DNA of 64,000 nt from Leuctra nigra. Its lineage: Eukaryota > Arthropoda > Insecta > Plecoptera > Leuctridae. The notes under the pieces were generated by a model. It was given only the letters and a program-made list of their open reading frames with translations. It had not been told where the DNA came from and did not search any database. How positions within the stretch are numbered: position 1 is the first letter of the stretch; each line of letters begins with the position of its first letter. The stretch covers positions 6,386,001 to 6,450,000 of the forward strand of contig OW203762.1 of assembly GCA_934045905.1 (NCBI GenBank), read 5' to 3'. Shown here one piece after another: positions 31,101 to 42,059 of the stretch. A program made the position numbers and the translations under genes.

Positions 31101-34100
31101 CTCATGGAAATATTTCTGAAAAAAGGAGATATTTGAACGGAAAATATTTTATTTTTCTGTAAATGTGACATCCTCAATGGTTTGTTGTATGCTCCAGGTG
31201 TGCCTCGTCTGCGGCAAGAAGTTCCTCTGCATGGCGGTGCTGGTGACGCACGAGCGTCGCGTGCACCTCGGCGAGCCGGTGTTCCAGTGCAAGGACTGCG
31301 GCAAGTGCTACACGACCAAGCGCACGCTGACCACGCACATGGGCAGCCACCAGCCCGACAAGCACCACCCCTGCGATGTGTGCGGCAAGCCCTTTACCCA
31401 CAAGACCCTCATGAACCAGCACAAGGTGTTGGTGCACAGCCTCGTCAAGCCGTACAAGTGCAATCTCTGTCCCAAGAGCTTCATCAGGAGGTACATGCTG
31501 AAGACGCATCAGGTTGTTCACACCAAGGAGAAGGCATTCAACTGCGGACATTGTCACAAGAACTTCTCCCGGAGAGAATCTCTCAAGGTAGGCACTATGA
31601 GGACTGGGACGTTGAATCATTTAATTACCTACTTCTAAATGGTTGAATCTAATGATGTTTTTTTTTGTCATAGACAAAATGTCAAACTCTTGTTATGAGA
31701 GGTCAGTTAGGTTACTACTTACCCGGGTACGCCATTACCAGGGTACAATGGCAGGTACTCGGGTATCAAAAAAAAGGTTTAGATTTATTTGCATTTTTTG
31801 CAACAGCTGCCACTTAATCACCAGTTGCATTGTTTATAGTTATGTAAACTGAATTTAATATTTATTCATATTTCCCAAATCCCAACAAGCCCACCAATAA
31901 TTGGTTTGTAAATTCATTGTTAGTAATTTCATCAGAATGCTGGTGAGTTGTGCTGGTGCTGGTGCAAATTCTTGACGGGGAGGTGGGTGGAGGATTGATC
32001 GAGGGGATGCAGGCAAGATATACCTTGTTTTCAACCTTCCATTGTCGAACCCGGGTACAAACCATTACCCGAATCCGACCTCTAGTTGTTATGCCCATTT
32101 ATTTTATAAAATTATTGTTATTTTGTGGAATCTAGGAGATATTCAGTGCAGTGTACAATTTCGCAGTTAAAGTGTTGATAAGCTCTCAAGTATAACAAAT
32201 TCTCTTGAAAGTGGGGACATAAGGGTGAGGCAATTGAGTAAATCACTGCCAGATATCTTCATTCGTTTAAATGTACCTAACCTAGAGGTAACTTTTTTAA
32301 GTTCTAGTAGGTATTTTCTTTCAGTTAACTCATAAAATTTAAAAGAATTAAGCACTTACACACAACTCAAGGTCAATTTGTGTTCATTATGGGCTTTTAT
32401 AGTTACGTACCCAAACTGTTTTACATTAATAATTGTCATCATAATCATAAACATTTTTGTCGCTAGATCTGTTTTAAGTAGCCGCTGTAAAGTGTAAAGC
32501 GCTGAAATAACTGTTTTATTCATGCAAAAGTCGCTACCTACAGCGCTGATTACAAGTCCGGACACACTGTCATGTATCTCTCCAGAGCCGAGTGAAGAGC
32601 AGCTCTCTCATTGGCTGACAGCCGTCACGTGACCTTATTTGCATCTCTGCTATTCGGTCTTGATTGAAAAAGTGGAGAGCAGCTTGACAGTGTGTCCGGA
32701 CTTGAAATGAACACCTTGCTAGATGTCCATTCTCTGAGTTGAAGAATGTCGCTATAAGCTACAGTGCTTTCTCTCTCTCTCTGCCAGGTGCACCTGCGCT
32801 GTCACTCCAGCGAGCCTGTGGTGAAGTACGTCCCTCCGCGCCGCTACATCTGCACACTCTGCGGCAAGGACTACATCTCGCCTGGGGAGCTCAACCGACA
32901 CGAGCTGGTCACGCACAAGGGGGAGCGACCCTTCAAGTGTGACCAGTGCGACAAGGGTTACGCCTCCAAGTTCTCCCTGCAGGTCAGTCACGCATTAGCA
33001 ACACTCGGGGGAGGTAACACAGCACACGGTTCTCTCAAGTGGTCCGCTGAGTTTGTCTTACACTATACAATTTTAATTTTCAAGGTTAGGTAACACACAA
33101 ATGCTACAAACTGCTACAACTGGAGTATGCTATGATCTCCGATATATCCTCAAAGTGTTAAATACAATTATTTAATGTTCATTCACTATTATTTTTAATC
33201 ATCGTTTTTTATTTAACACTTTGTGGTCAATGTACAGTTTGTTTTTCCTTTGTTTGAACTTTCAACAGATGGATCCACCGTCAGTTGTTCTGTACGGCCG
33301 AGAAAGACAACATTGCAAGGTGAGCGCGCAATGAAGTCTTTCTCGGCCTAGCAGAACAACTGACGGTGGATCCATCTGGTGAGAGTTCAAACATAGGAAA
33401 AACGAACTGCAGCAGAGATCTTACTGTAGTGTAGGTATCCAGTTTGTAGAACTTGAATGTATGCTACCTACCTACTCCTTGAGATTTTAAAAAGTGTGAA
33501 GGCAAACTCATAATTAAGTACCTAGTAGGAAGGTAGGTCTACTACTTTGAAGAACCACTCATGTCACATATAGGTACTTGAGAGCTCATCAACACGAAAC
33601 AGCTAAAATTGCACACTGCCCAGAATATCTTCTAGAATCCCCACTTCGGCAAAATAACAATAATTTTACAATGAATTACACACTCTCAACTGGTTTTCAG
33701 CGATACATTTTGAGTACGTTACCACCTAATACAAATAACTTCACTGCATTCCAAAAATCAATTACCATTTAAATTTGTAGACTTTCGTTTGACATTTAAA
33801 CGCGTCAATGTCCCACCTACAGTGGAGATAATGTTGAACTCCTTTAAGGTGCACCAAGCGATCCACCAGGCGGAACGGAACCACATCTGCGAGCTGTGCG
33901 GCAAGAGTTTCAACCACTCCACGCGACTCAGCCAACACAAGTCGCTGGTGCATCATGACGGCAAGCCCTTCAAGTGCTTCATCTGCGGCAAGTGTTTCCT
34001 CAAGCCTTCGCTGCTCAAGAAGCACCAGGTGGTTCACACCGGCGAGCGATGCGAGAAGTGTCACAAGTACGTACTGAGCCGCGCGTCGTAGACAATGCAA

Positions 34101-36018
34101 CACTAAAAGTTAACATATGCCAGCCAGCGTAAAAAATTAACATCATGCGCAATATCTCTAGTGTATGTGGGCACGGCACTTTCATGTCAATCGTTCGTAA
34201 CGACTAACAAAACTACATTGCGAAATAACAGAAATTGATGCTTACCTCAGTGTCAACAATCAAATTCAATCGGCATATTTCATTACAGCACATACTCATT
34301 CAAATTCTTGTGAAAACTTCCTACCTAGATGTCTGTCTATTCACCAAAAGCAGCATTTGACAGAGTGCAATGTTTTGACCACGGCTTTCTGAACGAAGCG
34401 TCAATATGACTGTGTCTGACTGTTTTTATCACTGAGATTTACTATTAATTTTATCAGCCATCTTATTTTACTAGAGTAGGTAGCTATTCTATTGTACTTT
34501 TAGGGTCGAACCGTCGAATAAGAGAAAAAAGTCTGGCAAGTGAGCGTGTAACCATTTCAGCAATTGCTGGGAAAAATTCATATATAGGGGGCTTAGCTTG
34601 TAATCCAGAGTGTTTTGATGAGGGCCCAGTTGTAAATATCTCTCAACCACTGCAGGAGTCCGAAAAAGGGTTGTTTTCCCGTGGTGCGTAATATCAAACT
34701 ATGCAGCTGGCTTGTAAAATTCAAACAGTTGTCTAAAATGGCAACAGTGTAGGTGGAAGGGATGGCAGAACATTAAATTTGTTAACCTACCTTGTACTGT
34801 TGTACAACACCTTGTACAACCTTGTACCTTGTAGAGCTTAACTGTTGAACAATACCGTATTAACTCGTGTATAAGACGCACTCGTGTATAAGACGCACCC
34901 TTGTTTTGAGAAGTCTATTTTAAGAAAACACTTAGCATGCGTGTATAAGACGCAGTAAAATGATGAAAAACATTGTGTGTTTGTATGCATGATATCCATC
35001 TAAATGTTGGTTTTCCAGCTAACTGAGCTATTTGAATGAAAAGCACTGCCAACTTGTTGTAAACAAACAGTAATTTCCTGCTTCTGAGAAAGGGGGGAGG
35101 GGAGTCTCTTCCCAGCAGCTGTTGCTTGCTCTAAGAGGCATGCACCTGCCTTTCCTCTGCATTCCAAAACAAACCCAACTCCCCTCCTCCCCTTCTATTA
35201 AGACGCCATTCAACAGTGTTTAGACTATTTTATGTCTGTCAGAGCAATGTTTTTCAGACGTAAACATATATTTTGTCTCCTGATCTAAATGCAAGGGAAA
35301 ACATTTTGTTGCAAAAATGTAATATGTTAATAGTGTTGTGTCTAGACTCAGTATGAGTAGTCCAGACAGAGTGAGAGGGAAAGGCAGAGATAGACAACAT
35401 GTGGCAGTCTACCACAGCTCTATTTACAAACATCCACCTTGGATTTACTGGGAAAAAAGCTTGGTATGCGTGTATAAGACGCAGGGCTGTTTTCAGAATC
35501 AAAATATTGACATATAATTGCGTCTTATACACGAGTTAATACGGTAGGTAGTACCTTAACTGAATGACCATTGTTCATCTCATGAAAGGAAAGGTTCCGA
35601 GTCCACGCTCGCTTTGCAGACTTAACTTACACGTATGTGTACTTTAGATGACAATCTCTGTAGTCAACTTCGCCAATTATTTCTGTTTAACACCATCTAC
35701 CTTTAAAAAACAAGTAGGTATTTAAAACTCTGTGCCAATCTCTTGTCTGAACCCCGCAGGTGCGAGAAGACGTTCGGGACGCGCGAGGGTCTGAAGCAGC
35801 ACCTGAAGACGCACGCCGAGGTGAAGCGGTTCTGCTGCGGCTCATGCGGGAAGCGGTTCGCCGTCAACAAGTCCCTCAAGGCACACAAGTGCGACGGGAA
35901 GCCGTTCATCGACAAGGAGAAGAGTGTCGGCTGTCCTCACTGCGGCAAACTGTTCATCAGCAAGAAGACGCTCGGCCGGCACATGACGCTGCAGCGCTGT
36001 GCCATCATTCAGCACTAG
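28028..36018 (+). CDS. ZAD-type C2H2 zinc-finger protein, 6 exons, 624 codons
   Basis: Probable nuclear DNA-binding regulator; target unknown. Exons 28028-28165, 28274-28948, 31198-31587, 32788-32982, 33849-34066 and 35760-36018 join in frame with GT-AG introns. N-terminal ZAD (residues ~15-90): CRLC at 16-19, split by an intron from CSQC at 58-61, then a helix. Two fingers lie in exon 2, then a basic stretch (KPKRKVITRRKPRGRKR, likely nuclear localisation) and a Ser/Glu-rich acidic stretch. About twelve more fingers follow, with TGE-type linkers. Four fingers are split by introns, and each rejoins perfectly, which supports the model. The last two fingers are C2HC-like. The last finger plus stop is tandemly repeated downstream. 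The exact orthologue is not recognised. Confidence 0.92.
28274..28948 (+). CDS. ZAD zinc-finger gene exon 2
   Basis: Acceptor TTTCAG, donor CAG|GTGTGT, 225 codons. Completes the ZAD (ACSQCIQQINSWFSFKQLC), then an acidic linker, two fingers (HCKPCGITFEDDVFLSNHNR; LSCAYCGEVSASSIELIQHE), a basic cluster and an SSSEEESEEE tract. Confidence 0.93.
28986..29808. mobile_element. hAT-like non-autonomous element in zinc-finger gene intron 2
   Basis: Ends CAGGGCCGGTTTTAGG and CTTTAAATCCGGCCCTG, with a perfect 8-bp duplication CCACCGTG (28978-28985, 29809-29816). It contains a poly-C run (~29036-29054), a GC-rich double-hairpin block (~29102-29175), and a further inverted pair CATGCTTTGCACGTG (~29223) / CACGTGCAAAGCATG (~29506), perhaps a nested insertion. 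Confidence 0.93.
29817..30357. other. Zinc-finger gene intron 2, spacer between two hAT-like elements
   Basis: AT-rich, no element ends or gene seen. Confidence 0.5.
30366..30908. mobile_element. Second hAT-like non-autonomous element in intron 2
   Basis: Ends TAGGGCTCCCAT and ATGGGAGTCCTA, with a perfect 8-bp duplication ATTGAATC (30358-30365, 30909-30916). Inside, paired motifs (GCGGGACAAAAAATTCC; GGGACTGTCCCG) and a GC-rich double-hairpin block at ~30432-30500 nearly the same as that in the element at 28986, although the TIRs differ. Confidence 0.92.
31198..31587 (+). CDS. ZAD zinc-finger gene exon 3 (four fingers and a half)
   Basis: Acceptor CTCCAG, donor AAG|GTAGGC, 130 codons, GC-rich. 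Fingers begin VCLVCGKKF, FQCKDCGKCY, HPCDVCGKPF and YKCNLCPKSF. The fifth (FNCGHCHKNFSRRESLK) is cut by the intron and completed by VHLRCH in exon 4. Antisense open frames over this exon are artefacts of its GC-rich codon use. Confidence 0.95.
31588..32554. other. Zinc-finger gene intron 3, mostly unremarkable
   Basis: AT-rich. A weak cluster of CCCGGGTA/TACCC motifs lies near 31722-31765. No gene recognised. Confidence 0.5.
32555..32698. repeat. Short TIR element (family shared with 24763-24907)
   Basis: TIRs CAAGTCCGGACACACTGTCA and TGACAGTGTGTCCGGACTTG enclose a core shared, in opposite orientation, with 24763-24907. It lies 90 bp upstream of exon 4. Confidence 0.85.
32788..32982 (+). CDS. 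ZAD zinc-finger gene exon 4
   Basis: Acceptor CTCTGCCAG after a (CT)n tract, donor CAG|GTCAGT, 65 codons. Completes one finger, adds YICTLCGKDYISPGELNRHE, and starts FKCDQCDKGYASKFSLQ, finished in exon 5 by VHQAIH. Confidence 0.93.
33225..33415. repeat. Palindromic MITE in zinc-finger gene intron 4
   Basis: Arms AGATGGATCCACCGTCAGTT and AACTGACGGTGGATCCATCT, extended by GGCCGAGAAAGAC / GTCTTTCTCGGCC inside and GTTTGAAC/GTTCAAAC outside. Loop ~30 bp. Confidence 0.85.
33849..34066 (+). CDS. ZAD zinc-finger gene exon 5
   Basis: Acceptor TTTAAG, donor CACAA|GTACGT (phase 2). It contains fingers ICELCGKSFNHSTRLSQHK and FKCFICGKCFLKPSLLKKHQ, then the linker HTGERCEKC. Joined to exon 6 it gives CHKCEKTF, a canonical finger start, which fixes this donor over the neighbouring GT. 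Confidence 0.92.
34067..34852. other. Zinc-finger gene intron 5, left part
   Basis: No gene or element ends seen apart from the TIR element that starts at 34855. Confidence 0.5.
34855..35544. mobile_element. Tc1/mariner-type non-autonomous element
   Basis: TIRs CCGTATTAACTCGTGTATAA and TTATACACGAGTTAATACGG are flanked by TA on both sides. The motif GTGTATAAGACGCA recurs four times near the ends. No transposase frame. The TA target and CCG ends suggest the Tc1/mariner/pogo group. Confidence 0.8.
35760..36018 (+). CDS. ZAD zinc-finger gene exon 6 (last exon, stop TAG)
   Basis: Acceptor CCCCGCAG. It encodes CEKTFGTREGLKQHLKTH, then FCCGSCGKRFAVNKSLKAHK and VGCPHCGKLFISKKTLGRHM, ending CAIIQH and TAG. 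The last two fingers have Cys in place of the final His. From 35904 the sequence is the first unit of a 137-bp tandem array. Confidence 0.93.
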
Positions 36019-36588
36019 TAGGTAGCTGTGTACATCAGTTGTTCATCGACAAGGAGAAGAGTGTCGGCTGTCCGTACTGCGGCAAACTGTTCATCAGCAA
36101 GAAGACGCTCGGCCGGCACATGACGCTGCAGCGCTGTGCCATCATTCAGCACTAGTAGGTAGCTGTGTACATCAGTTGTTCATCGACAAGGAGAAGAGTG
36201 TCGGCTGTCCGTACTGCGGCAAACTGTTCATCAGCAAGAAGACGCTCGGCCGGCACATGACGCTGCAGCGCTGTGCCATCATTCAGCACTAGTAGGTAGC
36301 TGTGTACATCAGTTGTTCATCGACAAGGAGAAGAGTGTCGGCTGTCCGTACTGCGGCAAACTGTTCATCAGCAAGAAGACGCTCGGCCGGCACATGACGC
36401 TGCAGCGCTGTGCCATCATTCAGCACTAGTAGGTAGCTGTGTACATCAGTTGTTCATCGACAAGGAGAAGAGTGTCGGCTGTCCGTACTGCGGCAAACTG
36501 TTCATCAGCAAGAAGACGCTCGGCCGGCACATGACGCTGCAGCGCTGTGCCATCTTTCAGCACTAGTTGGTAGCTGTGTACATCAGTT
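35904..36588 (+). repeat. 137-bp tandem array of the last zinc finger, stop codon and 3' UTR start (5 units)
   Basis: Units begin at 35904, 36041, 36178, 36315 and 36452, exactly 137 bp apart, and end in a partial sixth. Unit 1 is coding. Units 2-5 lie after the stop codon and repeat the last C2HC finger, TAG and 26 bp of 3' UTR. All four non-coding units share a GT for CA change (PYC for PHC), so they derive from one another. The last unit has two extra changes. Confidence 0.96.
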
Positions 36589-37072
36589 GTTCATTTCATG
36601 CGGTACGTGTTGGACTTCAATTGATAAATCAATGTCAAGAGTCAAAATTGTGACATCAAATTTGTAGTAATTTCGACATCACGTACTAGATCTGTTCGTT
36701 GAGCTTGATTGGAACTGTTCTAAATTGCTCCAACTTGCACCGGCCCTGTACTTCCTGTAGGCTGACGAACACAATCTCCTGTTCCTAGCTGCATGGAACA
36801 GTTATAAGCAGCTCAACAAACAAACCTATTGGAATATTGATAAAAATACTGAAACAATTTCAAAAGAAATCAAACCCAGTATGTATTTCGATGCCACAAT
36901 TATTTACATTTGATGTGAAAATTTGACCTTGGCATCGATTATCAAATAAGTCGAATCCCAACTCTACTTCTAGGTGAAAATGCACTATTTCGTCCCTAAC
37001 AAAAATGGCATTTATTTTAAGATACCCCTAGTAGTTCACTGATTTTTCAATGGGCTTGTCCACGCAAAGCTT
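36589..37072. other. Downstream of zinc-finger gene (3' UTR or intergenic)
   Basis: AT-rich; a polyadenylation site cannot be assigned with confidence. Confidence 0.4.
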
Positions 37073-37240
37073 TTAAGGTACGTTTACAGCTCGGCGCTGA
37101 TCGCCTGACGTTCGGCGCTAAAGATGAACATGGTTTATCTTTTGACCTTGAACGCGAGCGCTCGGGCGAGCATCTTGATTGGCCAACGCCGAGCGTTGAA
37201 TGTCGAGCGCATCAACGCCAGCTGTAAACGTACCTTTACA
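37073..37240. repeat. Palindromic MITE
   Basis: Ends AAGGTACGTTTACAGCTCGG and AGCTGTAAACGTACCTT form TIRs around a GCG-rich core (CGAGCGCTCGGGCGAGC). Confidence 0.75.
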
Positions 37241-38241
37241 GATCGAGCTAGTACTGAGCTTACTATCAGTGACTTCTTGATACTATCTAGAGAGAGCATG
37301 AAGAAGGCACATAAATAAAACAAATAATATCTTTGGTTGCTATGGCAACAGATTGACGTTTTGTTATTGCTGTGAATTTATGTCAAGTAAAACAAAGGAA
37401 GATAAATAAAGTTAAAATATAAATAGGTAGGTAGTAATTAATTGAAACTAGTTTAACATAAAAGGCAAATAAACTAAAAACTATTAGCGTTTAAACTATT
37501 ACCTTCACTCTGACTGAACATAAGAGTTTGGAATTATAGTATTGAGAAAATAAATAACGAAGACAAGACTTTTGAAAACAACAATAGTGAGTGGACTGTC
37601 ATCCTTGCATGCACATGTCCATATTTGGAGGCGCCATTTTTAAGCAGACTGCTCTATACTAGCAATTCTGGTGAGAGCAAATGGCAGTAAACAAGCCCAT
37701 ATTTAAGCATGATGAACTTCGTATAATCTTGAATATTTATCACTTTTAAACTGTAATTTGTCATCTCTTCATCTCTTCGTCTTTATTCTCTATGTAGATA
37801 TTGAAAAGCAAAAGAACCTACCATTGCCTCAGTAAAAGTGAGACACTTTAATTGAACAAGTTAATAAAACATTTCAAACAGCATCATCGGCCCCGAGAGG
37901 ATAATATATTCCTCGTAGTAAGTCGTTGGGACGGATTAGTTCATTTTTACCGCAGCCTGCTTCGCTCTGCAAGCGCTGCTGAAGCGGTGTGCCATGACTA
38001 GAAGTCTACTTCACCAAGTAGGTCGCCATACCTACTCTCTATTAGCTGCGTAGGAATACTCTGAGAGCGTGCAAGCAGCTCGATGCAATGCTTTTCAATG
38101 CAATGACAGGCAGAACTTGAATGCAGGTACTTGGCTTGGTGTATCTGAAGTAGGTACGTTCTATGCATGCAGAAACTGAATTACTAAATTACCACACCTT
38201 TTCACACACAATCTCTCCCTCACTTCCGTCTATGATGAATA
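37241..38241. other. Intergenic, nothing recognised
   Basis: About 1 kb of AT-rich DNA without gene, repeat end or RNA gene that I can recognise. Confidence 0.5.
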
Positions 38242-38243
38242 TA

Positions 38244-38826
38244 CGAGGGGTGATTAAAAAGTTCCAGGACTTTATAAATTGCGCGGCAATGGAGTATAGA
38301 AGAGCGGTGCGGTTGGCAGCATTGTTTAGCATGACTCTTCCTGAGCACAGCTGTTTTTTCAGATTGTCAATAACCTTCTTTTTTGTGAAGTTACAGCTGT
38401 TACTGTGAAACAAGTTTTTTTGTGTTTGGTGATTTTGTGATCATTTGTGAAATAGATTAAAAGAATAGCAACGCGTTTGTGTCAAGTTTTTTGTTCAGTT
38501 GGGCAAAACTTTTACTGACACTTTTCAGATGTTGCAAGAGGTTTTGGTGATGAATGCCTCAGCCGATCACGTTGTCATGAGTGGTACAAGAGGTTCAAAG
38601 AAAGCCTGATGTCGTCCAAAGCCAATCCTCGTTCAGGGCGCCCGTCAACTTCGACTGATGCCAATCTCTTGTACCACTCATGGCACCGTTTATCGAGAAT
38701 CTGATAAAGCAGCTGTGCTCAGGAAGAGTCACGCTAAACTATGATGCCAACCGCACTGCTCTCCTACGCTCCATTGCCGCGCAATTTTTCAAGTCCTGGA
38801 ACTTTTTGATTGACCACCCCTCCTCG
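38244..38826. mobile_element. Mariner-like element remnant with long inverted repeats
   Basis: Ends CGAGGGGTGATTAAAAAGTT and AACTTTTTGATTGACCACCC..CTCG are flanked by TA. The arms pair over ~150 bp (AAGAGTCATGCTAAAC / AGCGTGACTCTTCC region). Between them, plus-strand frames at ~38485-38665 resemble the N-terminal part of a mariner transposase (SVGQNFY, GDECLSRSRCHEWYKRFKES, NPRSGRPSTSTDA), with a stop or frameshift. The catalytic domain is gone. Confidence 0.85.
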
Positions 38827-38828
38827 TA

Positions 38829-39331
38829 TGTGTGCATTGACAGCGAAAAAGTTTACTTTGAAGTAACAAGGCATTACATGATTGGTGCAACAGCATTTGT
38901 CTTCATTATTGACAATATTTGCTTTTGCTTTTGGGTGAGAGGTGTACCTTCAATTCTTGTCGAAATGCTGGACAACGGAAGGAAGAGAGTGATTGTAGTT
39001 AATGTGATGCTAAACTCGTAACAACATCATTGCATATGTTATACTGAACATGGCCTTGTAACAAGATTATTATTATGTCATTTTAAATTAGGTAGGTATG
39101 TGATATTGCAGCCTATTTATGTATTTATTTCCAACTTGATAGTTTGTACAAATTGTATCACATCACACGACGTGTATCCAAACTCACAATAAGCAAGCTG
39201 CCTATTCGTTCTCACGTTTTATAAATAGTATACATTTCCGTTGATCAGAAAACAGTTTACTGGGGACCTTGACAATAGGAATTGCTCAGTAAATAAAAAA
39301 CCAAGCTTTAATAATACTCAGTAATAAGTAG
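38829..39331. other. Intergenic, nothing recognised
   Basis: AT-rich. Part of the open frame 38680-39021 extends here but mostly reflects the mariner arm. Confidence 0.45.
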
Positions 39332-39614
39332 TAGTCCAGAGTCTAAAGCCAAATATAGGCCTTAACCCAAAACAAATTGCAACACAAGCGTTTTTGATAT
39401 CGTTGGATTCAGAAAAAAAAACTACATAACATAGTAAAATTCCTCCGAAATCAAATAAATGGGCGTGGGTCTAATTAATCGATTAGTGAAAAATCAATCA
39501 ATCTAATTATCGGTAAACTATAACAGTAAACCACGTCGAGTTTGGTATCAAACGAAAGCTTGATGTGTCTACTATTTATTAAATATTATTTTAAAAATTA
39601 AAAAAAAAAAACGA

Positions 39615-41482
39615 TCTAGTGGAGCGGTCGCTCCACGCCAGCCAAGTCGTACGGCGCGCGCACACACTCATTTAAAAAGGCTGGAGCAAACCCACTTTTA
39701 CTGTAAGCATCAAAGTGGCATTTTCGGCCTACTGGATCTTAAAATTGGGAAATCTCACATTGTTGCGATATATCTTAATTTCGAGCTATGGCCCACCCTA
39801 CAACATATACCAAATTTAGGAACAATAGGTTACGCCCTTTGCACGCTAGAGGGCCGTGAAAACAGTGTTTTAGGGCGGTTTTCATAATAATAATAATAAT
39901 AATCTTAGTAGTAGTAGTAGTCTCCTGGAATTCAAATCCGGTAAACAGGCCACAGCCTAAACGGCTGAACTGATTGATCTCACATTTTTACCACGTGTGC
40001 ACTTTTGGCGTCTGATTTAACCTTCACCCCATGAATTTTTTGTGCCGCCATTTTGAAACCGGAAGTGACGTCATATCTCGTCAACGGCTGGACCGATTGG
40101 AACGAAAATTGCGCCAAACGATTCAGACGGTCATCTTTATGCATGATAAGTAGCAAAAGACTAAACATTATGTTAAAGAAAGCGGAAATGACGTAATGAA
40201 ATTTGAAATACATCGATTGGCTTTTTGGCAACAAAGGTTGATCCGATTATTTTGATATTTATGTAACGTATGTACTTTTGACGTCTCATTTGACTTGTTA
40301 TAAAACCAACCGGAAGCCGCCATTTTGAAACCGGAAGTGACATCATATCTCAATAACTGCTAATTAGATTTCAACGAAACCAGCGCAAAACAATTTAGAC
40401 GGTCAACTTTATGTATTATCATCAATAATATTTGCAGTTTCCCATACCTAAACCGGAAATGACGTCACACATTTTAATAAACTCACAAATTTTTATTTTG
40501 ATGCAATAAATTTACTATTTGAGACAGCTTATAAAATTGTAATCATGTTTAAAATATATTTCAAGGGGTCAGAGATTTCAGCCGCCATTTTTAAACCGGA
40601 AGTAACGTCATATCTCAAAAACTGGTAGACAAATCGGTATGAAACTAGCGCCAAACGATTCGGAAGGCCATCTCTATGGAATATGAACAGTACAAATAGA
40701 ATTTTCCTATTTATGAGACCGGAAATGACGTCATTCAATTGTATAAATTATTATAATTCCCTCTTATACAATAAATACATATTCAGAAAGCTTAAAATGA
40801 TACACATCATTTATAGAAATAAATTCTATGTGGCATTGCAGAAAGTTCAGCAGCCATTTTGAAAACCGAAGTGTTGCCATATCTCGGAACTGGGTTGACT
40901 GATTGGAATGAAACCTTTGCTATTCTTCGTGAAAGATCATTTAAAGCAATTATTTAGGACCATCCACTGCTATTCATTAGTGGTAACCAAATTGTAAAGG
41001 GTGATGATTTTTTAAAAGAATTTAGTAATTGTTCATTTCATATGTGTCACAAGTTGTTAGAATAAACTAAAAAAAGGAGTGATATCCCCATAAAAAAACA
41101 CTTCGTGTAAAAATACCAGCCAAGTCTCTTCTACTAAAAAAAATATATGAAATCTAAAAATTCTGCACTGAAAAGTAATGATATCAAAAAATTTGCCAAG
41201 TCAAAACTTTATTTGAAAATCAAAAAATACTTGGCGCATCGATTTGTTAGGGCATTTTAGGTATACTATATGTTTGTATATTTTATGTATAGTTTATCTG
41301 GCCTATACTTCTAAGCTATTAATATACACGATGCGCCAAGTATTTTTTGATTTTCAAATAAAGTTTTGACTTGGCAAATTTTTTGATATCATTACTTTTC
41401 AGTGCAGAATTTTTAGATTTCATATATTTTTTTAGTAGAAGAGACTTGGCTGGTATTTTTACACGAAGTGTTTTTATGGGGA
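39615..41482 (-). mobile_element. Element H copy 3, inside the long-TIR transposon
   Basis: Minus orientation. The intact right arm of the host element supplies the empty site (TCGATACTAATTACGG), so the insertion lies between A and T without duplication. It begins TCTAGTGGAGCGGTCGCTCC, has four ~268-bp units (CCGGAAGT..GTCATATCTC at ~40057, 40330, 40595, 40862), and a hairpin at 41085-41482. The hairpin arms carry base changes absent from copies 1 and 2 but matched in both arms here. Confidence 0.87.
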
Positions 41483-42059
41483 TACTAATTACGGCCATTA
41501 ATGAGCTAAAACAACCAAAAATATGGATGTAATTAAAAATTGGGGCTGTAGCCACCCCTAATGAGCTAGAAAACCGCGGTTGATGGCAAATCATTCATAA
41601 ATGTGTACTTTATAACATATCAAAAGTCCTCCGAAATTAACCAACCGAAAGTGGCTTTAATTGACTAATCAATTAAAAAATTCGGCGTGATTTTTTTTCT
41701 TGACAAAGGTGGCTTGATGGGTATCAATTAAAAGGTTTTCAATTACATTGTACATACATTACTATAAATGTAACTTAGGTTTATAAAAAGGTAATGTGAG
41801 GTCACGAAGGTCAACTCAACATTTTGACCACAAAAAAAGTGATATTCTTTTCCTTCTAATTATTAAAAAACACATTTGATTTCGTGTGTAAGTAAATGTA
41901 AGTAGGTATATTTATAATACATATATTAACAGTGCATGGTAACTGCACCAATTAGCTACTAGGATATTATTATCTGAAGGTGCTATTATAGCTACTTGTC
42001 GCACTCTAACCTACGGAAAGACTAAAACCACAATGCATCAGATTTTTCTCAGTGAGTTG

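Noticed and set aside
31174..31646. Antisense and shifted frames of ~150 codons over zinc-finger exon 3
   Set aside because: Shadows of a GC-rich coding exon; the C2H2 pattern on the plus strand is decisive.
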